NCBI RefSeq assembly: GCF_022267515.1
Contig: NZ_JAKFGB010000014.1
Span: forward strand, 372,001-436,000
Reading direction: 5' to 3'
Source of the DNA: Rubinisphaera margarita
Lineage (GTDB): Bacteria; Planctomycetota; Planctomycetia; Planctomycetales; Planctomycetaceae
Length of the DNA: 64,000 nt
Below the pieces are notes generated by a model. That model made no database searches. It had not been told where the DNA came from and saw nothing but the letters and a program-made list of their open reading frames with translations. Positions 52,540 to 64,000 of this stretch are shown here, one piece after another; positions within the stretch are counted from its first letter, which is position 1, and each line of letters opens with the position of its first letter. The position numbers and the translations under genes were made by a program.

Positions 52540-54360
52540 ATGCAACGTTCCGACCTCCGCAATATCGCCATCATCGCCCACGTCGACCACGGGAAGACCA
52601 CGCTCGTCGACAGTCTGCTCAAGCAGTCAGGGCAATTCCGCGACTCCCAGCTGACACAGGAGTGCATTCTCGACTCGAACGATCTGGAGCGTGAACGGGG
52701 TATTACCATTCTCGCGAAGAATATCGCCCTCAGCTACAACGGCGTGAAGATCAATATCATCGACACCCCGGGCCACGCCGATTTCGGTGGCGAGGTGGAA
52801 CGCGTTCTCAGTATGGCCGACGGAGCCCTCGTGCTCGTCGATGCCTTCGAAGGTCCGCGTCCCCAGACTCGCTTCGTGCTCTCCAAGGCTCTCGAGCAGA
52901 AACTGAAGCCCCTGGTGGTTATCAACAAGATTGACCGCCCCGACTGTCGCCCCGATGAGGTGCTGTCCTTTGTCTTCGACCTGCTGGTCGAACTGGGAGC
53001 CGATGACGAGACGCTCGACTTCCCGTACGTCTACGCCAGTGGCCGCAGCGGCTTCGCCACCCACGATCCGAAAGATCGCGAGGGCACCATGCAGCCGCTG
53101 CTCGACATGATTATCGAACACATCCCCGGCCCGACCGTTGAGATGGAAGAGCCGTTCCAGATGATTGCGACGACCCTCAGCTGGTCGAAGTACGTCGGCC
53201 GGATCGCCACGGGGCGCATCAAGTCGGGCAAAATCAAGACCGGCGAAAAAGTCGTTGTCATGCGGGCCGATGGCAAGCGGGAAAACGCAACCGTGGAACA
53301 GGTCGAGGTCTTCAATAACCTGGGCCGCGTCGCCGTTCCGGAAGCCACCGCGGGCGACCTGGTCGCTCTGATCGGACTGCCGGACCCCGAGATCGGCGAT
53401 ACAATCGCCCATCCGTCGGTTACGACCGCCATGCCGCGGATCAAGGTCGATGAACCCACCATCTCGATGACGTTCACGATCAACAGCTCGCCGTTCGCCG
53501 GAAAGTCGGGCAAGTTTGTGACGACTCGCCATTTGCGTGAACGTCTTCACCGCGAACTGCAGTCGAATGTCGCCCTTCGCGTTGAAGAAACGGATGTCAA
53601 AGAGTGCTTCCGAGTTTCAGGCCGTGGCTTGCTGCATCTGTCGATCCTGATCGAAGAGATGCGACGGGAAGGCTACGAGCTTTCTGTGGGCAAGCCGGAA
53701 GTTATTCGCAAAGAGGTCGACGGCGTTATTCACGAGCCATTCGAACAGCTCTCGATCGATGTTCCGACCGATCTGGTTGGAGCGGTGATGGAACTGATCA
53801 CGCCGCGTCGCGGACAGATGCTCGACATGAGTTCGGGCGATTCCGGTCAGTCGCATCTGGAGTTCATGATTCCCGCTCGTGGCCTCATCGGCCTGCGAAC
53901 CCGGTTGCTCAATGCGACCCGTGGGGAAGTTGTGGTCAACCATCGCTTCGATTCGTATCGCCCCAGCGAAGGCGAACTGCCGAGCCGGGCGAACGGCGTA
54001 CTTATCTCTCAGGATTCAGGCAAGGCTTCGGCTTATGCTCTGTGGAAGCTGGGCGAACGAGCCGTGATGTTCATTCCGCCGGGAACCGAGGTCTACACCG
54101 GAATGATTGTCGGGGAGAACTCCCGCGACAACGACATGGTCGTGAACCCGATCCGCGAGAAGAAGCTGACGAACGTCCGGGCGTCCGGTTCGGACGATGC
54201 CATCCTGCTGCAGCCGCCCCGCGACATGTCGCTGGAAGTGGCTCTGGAGTACATCGAACGGGATGAATATGTCGAAGTCACGCCGGATGCGATTCGCCTG
54301 CGGAAGATCGGCCTGACCGAGCAGGAACGTAAGCGTCGCCCGCAACTGGTCAACTCGTAA
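52540..54360 (+). CDS. typA: TypA/BipA translational GTPase
   Basis: TypA is a ribosome-associated GTPase of the EF-G family involved in stress and 50S assembly. The protein has about 606 residues from ATG 52540, the normal length. G1 is AHVDHGKT (13-20), G2 lies in RERGITI, G3 is DTPGH and G4 is NKID. Domain II and the EF-G-like III/V domains follow, and the TypA-specific C-terminal domain has RGLIGLRTRLLNATRGE, GENSRDNDMVVNPIREKKLTN and IGLTEQERK. Starting at 52447 would add 31 unconserved residues. A strong terminator follows. Confidence 0.97.
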   Translation: MQRSDLRNIAIIAHVDHGKTTLVDSLLKQSGQFRDSQLTQECILDSNDLERERGITILAKNIALSYNGVKINIIDTPGHADFGGEVERVLSMADGALVLVDAFEGPRPQTRFVLSKALEQKLKPLVVINKIDRPDCRPDEVLSFVFDLLVELGADDETLDFPYVYASGRSGFATHDPKDREGTMQPLLDMIIEHIPGPTVEMEEPFQMIATTLSWSKYVGRIATGRIKSGKIKTGEKVVVMRADGKRENATVEQVEVFNNLGRVAVPEATAGDLVALIGLPDPEIGDTIAHPSVTTAMPRIKVDEPTISMTFTINSSPFAGKSGKFVTTRHLRERLHRELQSNVALRVEETDVKECFRVSGRGLLHLSILIEEMRREGYELSVGKPEVIRKEVDGVIHEPFEQLSIDVPTDLVGAVMELITPRRGQMLDMSSGDSGQSHLEFMIPARGLIGLRTRLLNATRGEVVVNHRFDSYRPSEGELPSRANGVLISQDSGKASAYALWKLGERAVMFIPPGTEVYTGMIVGENSRDNDMVVNPIREKKLTNVRASGSDDAILLQPPRDMSLEVALEYIERDEYVEVTPDAIRLRKIGLTEQERKRRPQLVNS

Positions 54361-54387
54361 GACTCAGCCGAGTCGACTGAAAACAGA

Positions 54388-54424
54388 AAGCCTTCTCCCG
54401 GAAATCGAGAGAAGGCTTTTTTTT
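54388..54424 (+). terminator. Rho-independent terminator after typA
   Basis: AAGCCTTCTC (54388-54397) pairs exactly with GAGAAGGCTT (54409-54418), and the T run reaches eight bases (54417-54424). Confidence 0.95.
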
Positions 54425-54466
54425 GTCGCGTGGTTTCCGTTTACAGTCGGTCAGGTGTCGACTGAA

Positions 54467-55354
54467 CTATTCAAAAGAGCGGGTTTCGCACTTCGATTCG
54501 CTGGGGAAGTTCTTGGGAACGTCGGTCATGCTGACCTTGCCTGTCGCGGCCCATTCGGTGCCACGCTGCAGCGTCACCTGGAAACCGACGCTGCTCAGCG
54601 CGACGGTATCGTGTCCGAGGACGGTGTGGAACACGCGGCCGTCTCCGTATTCGAGTGTCATCAGCATTGGTTCGACTTCGCCTGAGCCACGAGTTTCTGG
54701 ATCGGAATAAGCGGTCGCCAGCACGTTCAGATTCCGTGCCGGTCCGCGCAGCCGATCGTAGAGCTCGTCTTCGCAGTGCATCCATTTCGAAGGCAGCCCT
54801 TTCATGATGGGATGGTCTTCATCGAAGGTGGTGACGACGAACTCGTGCCGCGATCCGTGGCTGCCGCCACGACCGGGCGATTCGTCGCGAACGACCTTGC
54901 CCTCGCGGAAGCGGATGTAAGGGCCCGAGGCTTCTGAACGACCGCCCCAGCCACCCAGCCCGATGATCTGGTTGTATTCCGGCCATTCCGGGAAGGAATT
55001 GTTAGCTGCGTGGACAGAGACGAACCCGCCTCCATTCTTCACGTAGGCGACGAAGTCCTTGCGGGTCTGTTCCGACCAGAGGGTGCCGTTGTAATTGGAG
55101 ACGACGACATCGTAGTCGGCGAAGTTGGGCCGGAAGGCGGACATGTCTTCGCCTTTCGGAGGAGACGTCGCCCGATCGACCTGAAAGCGTCCTGTGGACT
55201 CCAGAATGTCGATCAGGATCGGCGAAGTGATTTCCCACTTGTGATTATTCTGGCCATCGACCAGCAGGACTGACAACTTGTCGGCGGCGGAAGTGGAAGT
55301 CGCGGAAACGAGGACGACGGACAGAATCAGACCGAGCAACTTGTAGATTCTCAT
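54467..55354 (-). CDS. Exported ThuA-like protein
   Basis: The protein has about 295 residues with a signal peptide (LLGLILSVVLVSATSTSAAD). The mature part is a ThuA/GATase-like fold: SVLLVDGQNNHKWEIT, DVVVSNYNGTLWSEQTRKDFV, VKNGGGFVSVHAANNSFPEWPEY, and HEFVVTTFDEDHPIMKGLPS. ThuA proteins are linked to trehalose and other sugar use; the cytoplasmic kinds are better known than secreted ones. ATG 55354 has AGGAG 11 bases upstream; the GTG at 55366 overlaps that site and is less likely. It follows the PQQ lipoprotein gene on the same strand. Confidence 0.88.
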   Translation of the reverse strand: MRIYKLLGLILSVVLVSATSTSAADKLSVLLVDGQNNHKWEITSPILIDILESTGRFQVDRATSPPKGEDMSAFRPNFADYDVVVSNYNGTLWSEQTRKDFVAYVKNGGGFVSVHAANNSFPEWPEYNQIIGLGGWGGRSEASGPYIRFREGKVVRDESPGRGGSHGSRHEFVVTTFDEDHPIMKGLPSKWMHCEDELYDRLRGPARNLNVLATAYSDPETRGSGEVEPMLMTLEYGDGRVFHTVLGHDTVALSSVGFQVTLQRGTEWAATGKVSMTDVPKNFPSESKCETRSFE

Positions 55355-55426
55355 GATGTGTTTCACTCCTGTGAGGGCAAAAAAAAAGCTGCCCGCCAGG
55401 CGGACAGCTCTGTTTGATTGTCTGGA

Positions 55427-57412
55427 CTACTTCGCTTTGAAGCAGTACAGGCGGGACCGGTCGGCGACGTACATCTTGCCGTTGGCAAATGTCGCCGTGC
55501 TGTAGATCGACGAATCGAACAGCTTTTCGGCCAGCACCTTTTCTTCCTTACCGGCCTGAAGAATAACGAGGTCGCCGTCTTCATCGCCCAGGAAGACCTT
55601 GCCGTCTGCAACCATCGGGGAACCCCAGATGGCGGCAAAGGCGTCGTATTCCCAGTAGCGTTCCCCGGTCTTGAAATCGATGCAGTGGAGGAAGCCACTC
55701 AGGTCCGGAGCATACACGAGACCATCGTGGATCGCCGCTGTGGAAATCGTGCGGCGGAAGATCAGGTCGCCCTTGCGGCCGGTGATTGAGCCATCGGCAT
55801 CAACACCACCGACGTGCCAGATCTGAGCCGAGTTCGGGTTCTCTTCGCCTTCCGGAGTGACGGGAGAGACGTCGCCGGTCTTGGTCGCATCGACGCGATA
55901 GATGTGGCCAACCCCTTCGCCGTGTTCCGGATCCTGACCGACGGCCAGGATCACGCTGTTCTCAAAGAAGACCGGCGTCGAAACGATGTTGTTTCGCGTT
56001 CCACGTCCACCCAGTTCCCAGCGGGAGTCTTTCGGGTTGAGGTCGAACTTCCAGACGATGTCGCCCGACTTGCCATCGAAGGCGTACAGCCAGCCGTCTC
56101 CACCAGGCATGTAGACCTGAGCCTGCCCGTTGATCATTCCGACAGCCGGCGAGGACCACTGACCGTGGAGAATCTGGTCGAACGGTTCGTTGCTTTCCCA
56201 GATGATCTCACCGGTGTTCTTGTCCATGCACAGGAAGCTCGGAGAGCGAGGAGCAGGGATTTCGAGGTGAGCCTCATCGACCCCGTTGGAGGTCAGCAGA
56301 TACAGATAATCGCCATGGATGACGGGCGAGCTGGTTGCCAGGTTATGCGGGAACACGCCGAGCGTTTCGATCATATCGTACGACCAGATAATGTCGGCAT
56401 CCTGCTGTTCGCTGTCGGCTTCTTCGGTGTACGGACCATCGTTCTCGTTGTCCCGAAAACCTTCCAGGTCGAGGCACATCACTTCGCAGCGATTGGTGAT
56501 GACCCAGACGCGGTTGCCTTCAACACAAGGCGTCGAGCAGATGCCCTGTTCCGGCCAGTCGTTCACACGGCCCTGAGGCAGTTTTTCGCGAGTCAACTGC
56601 CAGAGGAACTCGCCGGTTTCGTCGTCGAAGCAGAGGACGACGCCGCGGTCCCCTTCGTGCTGCGGACGGTATTCCCCACCGTTGTTGGTTCCGACCAGCA
56701 CTTTGCCATTGGCGACAACCGGGTTGCCGTAGGTCTGGGAGCCGAGACGAGCGGTGAAGATCAGGTTCTTCCCTTCAGAAGCTTCGAGAGCCGGCTCGAA
56801 GTCGAGCGAAACTCCGGAGATCTTGTTGACCATGTTGCGGGTCGGATCTCCACCCCACATCGGCCAGTCGCCAGCACCCGCGCCGTTCGCCTGAGCGGTT
56901 TCCGCCGGCTTGCTGTCAGCCTTGGACGTTTCAGCCGCGGCTGGCTTCTCTTCCTTCATTCCTTTTGCGGCTGTTGTGCCAGCTGGAGCTGGCGTCGACG
57001 TGGTGGCCGGGGCCGGGGTTGAGGTCGTTGCCGGAGCAGGAGTGCTCGTTTTGGCCGGTGGCGGAGTCGTGGTCGTAGCCGGGGCTGGCTTGTCAGCCGG
57101 CGGCGAAACCTGCGGCACGGTCGTCAGATCGGGAACGATCATCTTCTCGAGAGCGTCCGGAGCCAGGGCTGCCGGAGCAGCATCGTCGGCATGGCCGTGA
57201 TCACCGTCATGGTCGTGATCGTGTCCATGATCGTCGTCGTGTCCGTGATCATGACCGTGGTCGTCGCCGTGATCATCATCGTGACCCGCTTCTTCCGTCG
57301 GCGTGGCAGGTTGGGGAGGTTCAGCACATCCCACCACCCAGACGGCCACGGAGCAGCCGAGCACCGCGAACGAGGTCTGTTGTAAAATGGTTTTCCAGGA
57401 CCATTGAGGCAT
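55427..57412 (-). CDS. PQQ-like beta-propeller lipoprotein with His/Asp-rich region
   Basis: The 661-residue protein has a lipoprotein signal peptide with lipobox VVGC (C29). Residues 44-77 are an almost pure His/Asp/Gly run, a likely metal (Zn, Cu or Ni) binding tail. Residues 109-145 are Pro/Thr/Ala-rich, repeating STPAPATT. The rest (about 180-661) is a PQQ-like beta-propeller: WPMWGGDPTRNMVN, VVLCFDDETGEFLWQL, FLCMDKNTGEIIWES, LYAFDGKSGDIVWKF, CIDFKTGERYWEYDA. Whether it binds PQQ is unknown; most planctomycete members have no proven cofactor. It lies 51 bases after the next propeller gene on the same strand. Confidence 0.9.
   Translation of the reverse strand: MPQWSWKTILQQTSFAVLGCSVAVWVVGCAEPPQPATPTEEAGHDDDHGDDHGHDHGHDDDHGHDHDHDGDHGHADDAAPAALAPDALEKMIVPDLTTVPQVSPPADKPAPATTTTPPPAKTSTPAPATTSTPAPATTSTPAPAGTTAAKGMKEEKPAAAETSKADSKPAETAQANGAGAGDWPMWGGDPTRNMVNKISGVSLDFEPALEASEGKNLIFTARLGSQTYGNPVVANGKVLVGTNNGGEYRPQHEGDRGVVLCFDDETGEFLWQLTREKLPQGRVNDWPEQGICSTPCVEGNRVWVITNRCEVMCLDLEGFRDNENDGPYTEEADSEQQDADIIWSYDMIETLGVFPHNLATSSPVIHGDYLYLLTSNGVDEAHLEIPAPRSPSFLCMDKNTGEIIWESNEPFDQILHGQWSSPAVGMINGQAQVYMPGGDGWLYAFDGKSGDIVWKFDLNPKDSRWELGGRGTRNNIVSTPVFFENSVILAVGQDPEHGEGVGHIYRVDATKTGDVSPVTPEGEENPNSAQIWHVGGVDADGSITGRKGDLIFRRTISTAAIHDGLVYAPDLSGFLHCIDFKTGERYWEYDAFAAIWGSPMVADGKVFLGDEDGDLVILQAGKEEKVLAEKLFDSSIYSTATFANGKMYVADRSRLYCFKAK
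56978..57283 (-). repeat. Low-complexity coding region (His/Asp and Pro/Thr/Ala repeats)
   Basis: Within the PQQ lipoprotein gene two simple-sequence blocks lie side by side. Bases 57182-57283 encode the His/Asp run in GAY/CAY-type codons. Bases 56978-57088 encode repeats of TPAPATTS. Such blocks are prone to slippage, so length may vary between strains. Confidence 0.85.
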
Positions 57413-57463
57413 CTAAGTAATCCTTTATTTCAGAGGAAGCGGCTTGCGCTCGCTGTGTATCAA

Positions 57464-59683
<2,220 letters not shown>

Positions 59684-59909
59684 AGCTGATTCCTTTGCGT
59701 GCAAGTCAAGGAGTGATGAGGTGTGTTCAAGCGGGCTGGAGTCAATCGTCTCGCTGTTTTCCGTCAACGTCTGCGTCGTCAGAATGTCGTCGATTGATAT
59801 GTTGATGCAGGCCTTTCGAGTGTACGCATCCGCTCTTCGGTTGTAAACGATGACGTAGCCTGCCCAGATCAACGCGGCTGGTTCGTCTTCCTCGCGGCGA
59901 TGGTCGCCT

Positions 59910-62900
59910 TCATCGAGCGGCGTCGGGAATGCGGTTCATTGTATAGTAGGCCGATCGCGGAAATAGCCCGAGGCTTTCCGCCAGGTGCAGTTCGTAAACG
60001 TAGGCCGGTCGCAGTTCGTCGACCTGCAGCTGAATGGTCCGTCCATCATCGGAGACGGTTATCGCTTCAATCGCGGGGCGATAGCGGCCGGAATCGGGCG
60101 TGGCGTAATCTCCTTCCCAGACGCGGGTATAGCCCACGAGATTGTACGTCTCTTTCTCGCGAAGCGTTTGACCGTCGAGTGGTTCGAGCAGTTCAATGTC
60201 GAAGCCATCGGCCGTCGCGCGGACTTCCCGAATGCCATTCGGAAACTCATTCTGAGGCGTCATCCGAACGATCTCGCCCGTGTTCTGGCCGCCGCGCCAC
60301 CCGCTGTCGTGGATGTTCCCGATATAAATGTTGCCATCTGGACCTACGGTTCCGCACATCGGACCGAGGAAGACCGGGGCATCGTCCGGCAGTTGTTCCG
60401 CCGATTCCGTCATCGCGTAGCACGCGCCCTGCACTTCTCCGCCGACGTCCTGCAGCGAGAAGCGGACCAGGAAGCGGTAATTGTACTCGCAGCCGACGCC
60501 GTGTCCGCGGAACGCTTTCAACCCCGGTGACTCGATGTCCTCCGGAATGAAGAAGATCCCGTTTACGCTGCGAGTCCACGGGTGTGGAATCTGAATGGCT
60601 GCTCGTTTCTCCTCGCCGTTCGCACCCTGCAAGGCAGGCACTCCGTACTGCGCGCCGGGGACGATGTGATTGATCTCGTTGAAACAGTTCTGGACCCCCT
60701 GCTGATCGCTGACGAAAATCCGGCCGCGACTGTCAGCCGCGATGCCGATGGGGTACCGGAGAGCCGAACCGATCTGTGTTGGTTCCTTCGATTCATTGAT
60801 TCTCAGAACATCGCCTCGCCAGCGAATCAGAGCAGGATCACGTTTCGGCTGAGCGTAGTCGCTGCCTGTGGCCACGTAGAGATTGCCCTCATCGTCTTTG
60901 GCGAAGCCGGTCACCCAGTCGTGATAGTTATCGCTGTGCCCCCAGCCATCGGCGACCAGGTCCACGGTGGGATGCGAAGTTCGATAGTTCTCGACCTTCA
61001 GGATGTCCGGCTTGTGAGCGATGTAGAGGGAATCGTCCTCCACATGCAGGCCGAACGGTGCGGCGAGGCCTGAAGCGATAACCTCGAGCTTGTCGCCGAG
61101 TCCATCGTTGTCGGAATCGTCGACGGCGTAGACCTGCCCTTTCAGAGACGATACCAGGAGCTGGTCCTTTCTTGACCATGCGAATGCCGTCGGCATCAAA
61201 TTGCTGCTCAACGGCAGACGCTCGGTTTTGAAGCCGGGAGTTCCAGAAAGGACATCGGGACGTGTGGAGACTTCGGGCTTCTCGGCAAACGGAGTGAGCA
61301 CGCGGTTGTTCAACGCAGTGAGGTAGCTCAACTGGAGTGTTTGTAGCGAGTCCGATTGAGATTCGAACGACAATGAAGTCTGGGACGTTCCGAGCGGCAT
61401 CTGCTTGCCGCCTGCCTGCAGACGCGGTTCCCCCAGCAGGGGGCCTTCCGCCGACTGGCGCAGTTGCAGTTGATATCCGTTGGGAATGCCGCCGGCTTCG
61501 ATCACGCGAGAAAATCCGGTGTCGGCCGAGCTTTTCGCAGTCGTCCATCGTTCGCGAATCTGCACAGGAATGCGTCGTCCGTCGACCGGAAACCACAGGT
61601 CATAGGTGAACTGCACCCCGTCTGAGATAATCTGATAATCGTGCAGTGAAGCCGCCCGGCCTGATTCGAGCTGGGGGGCGATCGGTGAAGACTCTTTCTC
61701 GTCAGAGGCGAGCAGAACGAAATCGGAAGGCTGGCTGAAGTTCTTAACGACCGGAGCGCCAGTCAGTTTCCACAGCCACGATTTCCCCTCAGCTTCCTGA
61801 GCGGCGAAGTCGCCGTAAGTCCACTCAAGCAGGCGGGCCTGGTCGAGGTCGAACAGCAGACTGTGTCCGTTGTTGAGACCTACGGCGAACGGCCGGGGAA
61901 TGAACGTACGTTTCTCGCTCGCATTCAGCTCAAAGACATCGCGAATCACCCGGGATGGTTCGTGCGGCTGCACAACGAAGTACTGTTCCACCACGGTGGG
62001 ATTCGACGGCGCTTTGAAGTCGGGACTGTTGATCGCCTTCCAGACGACCGTCAGCTGATCATGGACATCGTGCACGGCGAAGCCTGGTTTGGCCATGTTA
62101 TAGCTCGGCATTTCCATGCCCGGCACGATTCGCAGTGGAGACGACACCCAGCGCAGGAAATACGGAGCCCGCAGGCGACTGTCGATTCCGAGCAGATCGG
62201 AGCCTCGTGTGCCGAGCGCGGTGTTTCGCGGCTCGTAATCGCCGAACTTGTGGCAGGCGATGCAGTTGAAGGCGCGGCCTCCGGTCAGTTCCCGTCCGGC
62301 CAGAAGCTGCTCGGCTGACGTCAGCTCCACAGACGACAATTGCAGACGTTCATCGGGGATGGGATCGGGCAGCCGGTCGTGAGAAATCAGGTAATGAAGT
62401 AACTGGTCAGACTCGGTCTTGCTGTGTTTGAACTTTGGCATGCGGACTGACAGCCAGGGGAGTCGTTTCGGCAAGTCGCCGCGAATCCCTTTCGCCAGCG
62501 ATTCCTCGTGCATGCGATCTCCGACCGCGGTGAGATGCGGCGCGATCATTCCCTGACTCTGTCCGGCGAGTCGCTTGTCGTGCTGCGACACCTCGCCAGC
62601 GACCATGGCGATTCCGGTGTTGCGATCGCGAGGATGGCAAGCCAGGCAGTTCTTTTCCGTCAGGAGATCCGCTCCTCGGGCAAAGCTCATCTCACGGAAA
62701 TGAGGATTCTCTTCATCAATGTTGTGATAGCTCTTGAGCCACGCCTGAATGGCAGACGCATCGGCCTGGGGATAATGCGGCCGGTGGTGAAGCTTCTCGT
62801 CGCTGGCAGGTTCGAGGCACCCCGGGCGGTCAGTGCGGCCGGCGAGCGAAATGTATTCACGCGGCTTCGCAGCGGCTTCGTCGTCGGCGGAAGTCTCGTT

Positions 62901-64000
62901 AAAGCCGGGAATCTCGTGGCAGGCGACGCAGCCAAAGCGGTTGATCAATTTCCTGCCGTGCTCCATGCTCGGATCGTGTTCCGCATTGTCGATCGAGCCC
63001 GGATCCTGTTCCAGCGATGCCAGATACATCGCGACCTGCTGGATCTCTTTCTTCTCCAGCGAGGGTTCCGGCATCCGGTGATGTTTGTTGAGTCGAGCCG
63101 GATTCTCCAGCCAGCTGATCAACCAGGGTTGACTTCGCTTGGAGCCGACGCCGTCCAGACTTCCTCCGCCGAACAGTCCGTCCGTGCCCAGCTCACCGAT
63201 CACATGGCAGGCCAGGCAGCCAGCCGAACGGGTCAGCAGTTCGCCTTCTTCACGGTCTTTGTCCTTCAGCTTCCTGTCGGCCCTGGTCAACTGGGGCGAC
63301 TTCGTGGACGACTTCCGCAGATAGCGGGCGATGTCTGCGGCTTCCTCCGCGGTCATCTTGAAATCGGGCATCTTTTCATGCTGTGTCGCCGGTGTGATCA
63401 GCTTGGAAACAATCCAGGCTTCTTCGAGCGCCGTTCCGGCGTGCAGCAGAGAAGGGCCGGGGGAGCTTTCGAGCGTGTTGCTCTTTTCATGGCAGCGATC
63501 GCAATGCCGGGCTCGGAATTCGAGCCGGCCCCGTTCGATCTCCGCCAGTTCCGGTTCGCCCTCAAACCGGTAAAGCAGATAAGAAGGAAGGGGCTCGATC
63601 GGGAACTTGTCGGAGGACCAGAACAGTTTGACCACTGCCGTGGAGCCTGTTTTTCGATAGTTGATTTCGAGTTCTGTCTCTCCGAAGTTGAGATCGGTTA
63701 ACTCTCCGGAAACCCACTTCGGTTCCGAAGCAGTCGCCTTGAGGACCGACTTGCCGTCCAGCAGCACATCGACTTCGCCGCAGAGGTAGGCGTGAAAGCG
63801 ATGAGCTCCGTTGTTTCGGATGAGAAACGCTCCGTCCCAGGTGACGGAAAAGGAGCCGGGAGGCAGTCGCAGATCCGGGGAGCCTTGCTGCCAGTCGAAG
63901 GCGATGTCGGGATCGAGTCGCTGAATCGAGACATCGCCTGCCGTGTAGGTGGCCAGCAGGCCGGGAGGGAAATCACTGTCTTCGGGGTCTTCGGCGGGAG
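59910..64000 (-). CDS. PA14 / five-haem cytochrome / propeller protein, 5' end outside the window
   Basis: The frame stays open from the window end (64000) to the stop at 59910, at least 1363 codons. The visible N-terminal part is a PA14-like domain (GLLATYTAG, FLIRNNGAHRFHAYLCG, VDVLLDGK). Five CXXCH haem motifs follow at bases 63489-63503, 63204-63218, 62916-62930, 62634-62648 and 62250-62264 (CDRCH, CLACH, CVACH, CLACH, CIACH). The C-terminal 600 residues carry a sorbosone-dehydrogenase/NHL-like propeller (GLAAPFGLHVEDDSLYIAH, RYPIGIAADSRGRIFV, GNIYIGNIHDSGWRGG). This layout is known in planctomycete membrane-bound dehydrogenases; the substrate is unknown. GTG 63767 is internal, not the start. 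Confidence 0.9.
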   Translation of the reverse strand, partial: PAEDPEDSDFPPGLLATYTAGDVSIQRLDPDIAFDWQQGSPDLRLPPGSFSVTWDGAFLIRNNGAHRFHAYLCGEVDVLLDGKSVLKATASEPKWVSGELTDLNFGETELEINYRKTGSTAVVKLFWSSDKFPIEPLPSYLLYRFEGEPELAEIERGRLEFRARHCDRCHEKSNTLESSPGPSLLHAGTALEEAWIVSKLITPATQHEKMPDFKMTAEEAADIARYLRKSSTKSPQLTRADRKLKDKDREEGELLTRSAGCLACHVIGELGTDGLFGGGSLDGVGSKRSQPWLISWLENPARLNKHHRMPEPSLEKKEIQQVAMYLASLEQDPGSIDNAEHDPSMEHGRKLINRFGCVACHEIPGFNETSADDEAAAKPREYISLAGRTDRPGCLEPASDEKLHHRPHYPQADASAIQAWLKSYHNIDEENPHFREMSFARGADLLTEKNCLACHPRDRNTGIAMVAGEVSQHDKRLAGQSQGMIAPHLTAVGDRMHEESLAKGIRGDLPKRLPWLSVRMPKFKHSKTESDQLLHYLISHDRLPDPIPDERLQLSSVELTSAEQLLAGRELTGGRAFNCIACHKFGDYEPRNTALGTRGSDLLGIDSRLRAPYFLRWVSSPLRIVPGMEMPSYNMAKPGFAVHDVHDQLTVVWKAINSPDFKAPSNPTVVEQYFVVQPHEPSRVIRDVFELNASEKRTFIPRPFAVGLNNGHSLLFDLDQARLLEWTYGDFAAQEAEGKSWLWKLTGAPVVKNFSQPSDFVLLASDEKESSPIAPQLESGRAASLHDYQIISDGVQFTYDLWFPVDGRRIPVQIRERWTTAKSSADTGFSRVIEAGGIPNGYQLQLRQSAEGPLLGEPRLQAGGKQMPLGTSQTSLSFESQSDSLQTLQLSYLTALNNRVLTPFAEKPEVSTRPDVLSGTPGFKTERLPLSSNLMPTAFAWSRKDQLLVSSLKGQVYAVDDSDNDGLGDKLEVIASGLAAPFGLHVEDDSLYIAHKPDILKVENYRTSHPTVDLVADGWGHSDNYHDWVTGFAKDDEGNLYVATGSDYAQPKRDPALIRWRGDVLRINESKEPTQIGSALRYPIGIAADSRGRIFVSDQQGVQNCFNEINHIVPGAQYGVPALQGANGEEKRAAIQIPHPWTRSVNGIFFIPEDIESPGLKAFRGHGVGCEYNYRFLVRFSLQDVGGEVQGACYAMTESAEQLPDDAPVFLGPMCGTVGPDGNIYIGNIHDSGWRGGQNTGEIVRMTPQNEFPNGIREVRATADGFDIELLEPLDGQTLREKETYNLVGYTRVWEGDYATPDSGRYRPAIEAITVSDDGRTIQLQVDELRPAYVYELHLAESLGLFPRSAYYTMNRIPDAAR

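Overview
The window is chromosomal DNA from a planctomycete, most likely of the order Planctomycetales. The basis is gene content, not a database search. It has three tandem DUF1559 pseudopilin genes, a DUF1592/DUF1588-type cytochrome gene followed by a DUF1552 Tat protein, a TIGR02999-type ECF sigma factor on the same strand as a leucine-rich-repeat Ser/Thr kinase, PQQ-like beta-propellers, a PA14/multi-haem/propeller giant, Flp-type pilins, and two genes resembling methanofuran/tetrahydromethanopterin biosynthesis. Base composition looks even and moderately GC-rich. I saw no insertion sequence, prophage, integron, CRISPR array, rRNA or tRNA.

Layout. 0-3 kb: 3' end of lepA, a CsrA/His-box/receiver fusion, cutA, bcp and a Flp pilin. 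3-8 kb: a CBM9-like protein, fabH, an AHSA1/ArsR pair and a TMTC-like membrane protein. 8-13 kb: a SNF2 helicase and metX on the minus strand, then a small receiver-like gene. 13-24 kb, plus strand: the DUF1592/DUF1552 pair, a transketolase, a large membrane protein with an ABC ATPase, and an SDR. 24-32 kb: a helical small protein, a second pilin-like gene, an ATP-grasp (MfnD-like) ligase, a PqqD/M50/HlyD fusion, an FAD oxidoreductase and a Ser/Thr kinase. 32-39 kb: an AcpH-like protein and a sugar epimerase, then the minus-strand series ECF sigma factor, secreted protein and 1253-residue kinase. 39-41.4 kb: a LipB-like gene, lipA and a lipoyl-like domain gene. 41.7-46.5 kb: three DUF1559 genes and two lipoproteins. 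46.6-49.4 kb: two YbhN-type flippase-like genes around a double-ACT gene. 49-54 kb: hemL, a TIM-barrel isomerase, mfnB and typA. 54-64 kb, minus strand: a ThuA protein, two PQQ propeller proteins and a truncated PA14/five-haem/propeller protein.

How the genes may work together. The last 10 kb and the 13-17 kb pair are typical planctomycete envelope or periplasmic redox and sugar-handling genes. The ECF/kinase set looks like a signalling unit. lipA sits between a LipB-like protein and a lipoyl-like domain that both lack their usual catalytic or attachment residues. MfnB and the MfnD-like ligase fit a C1-carrier cofactor pathway, although they lie 26 kb apart. The observations most worth following up are the CsrA/His-box/receiver fusion, the degenerate lipoate neighbourhood, the PqqD-M50-HlyD fusion, and a flippase gene that seems to start at AUU.
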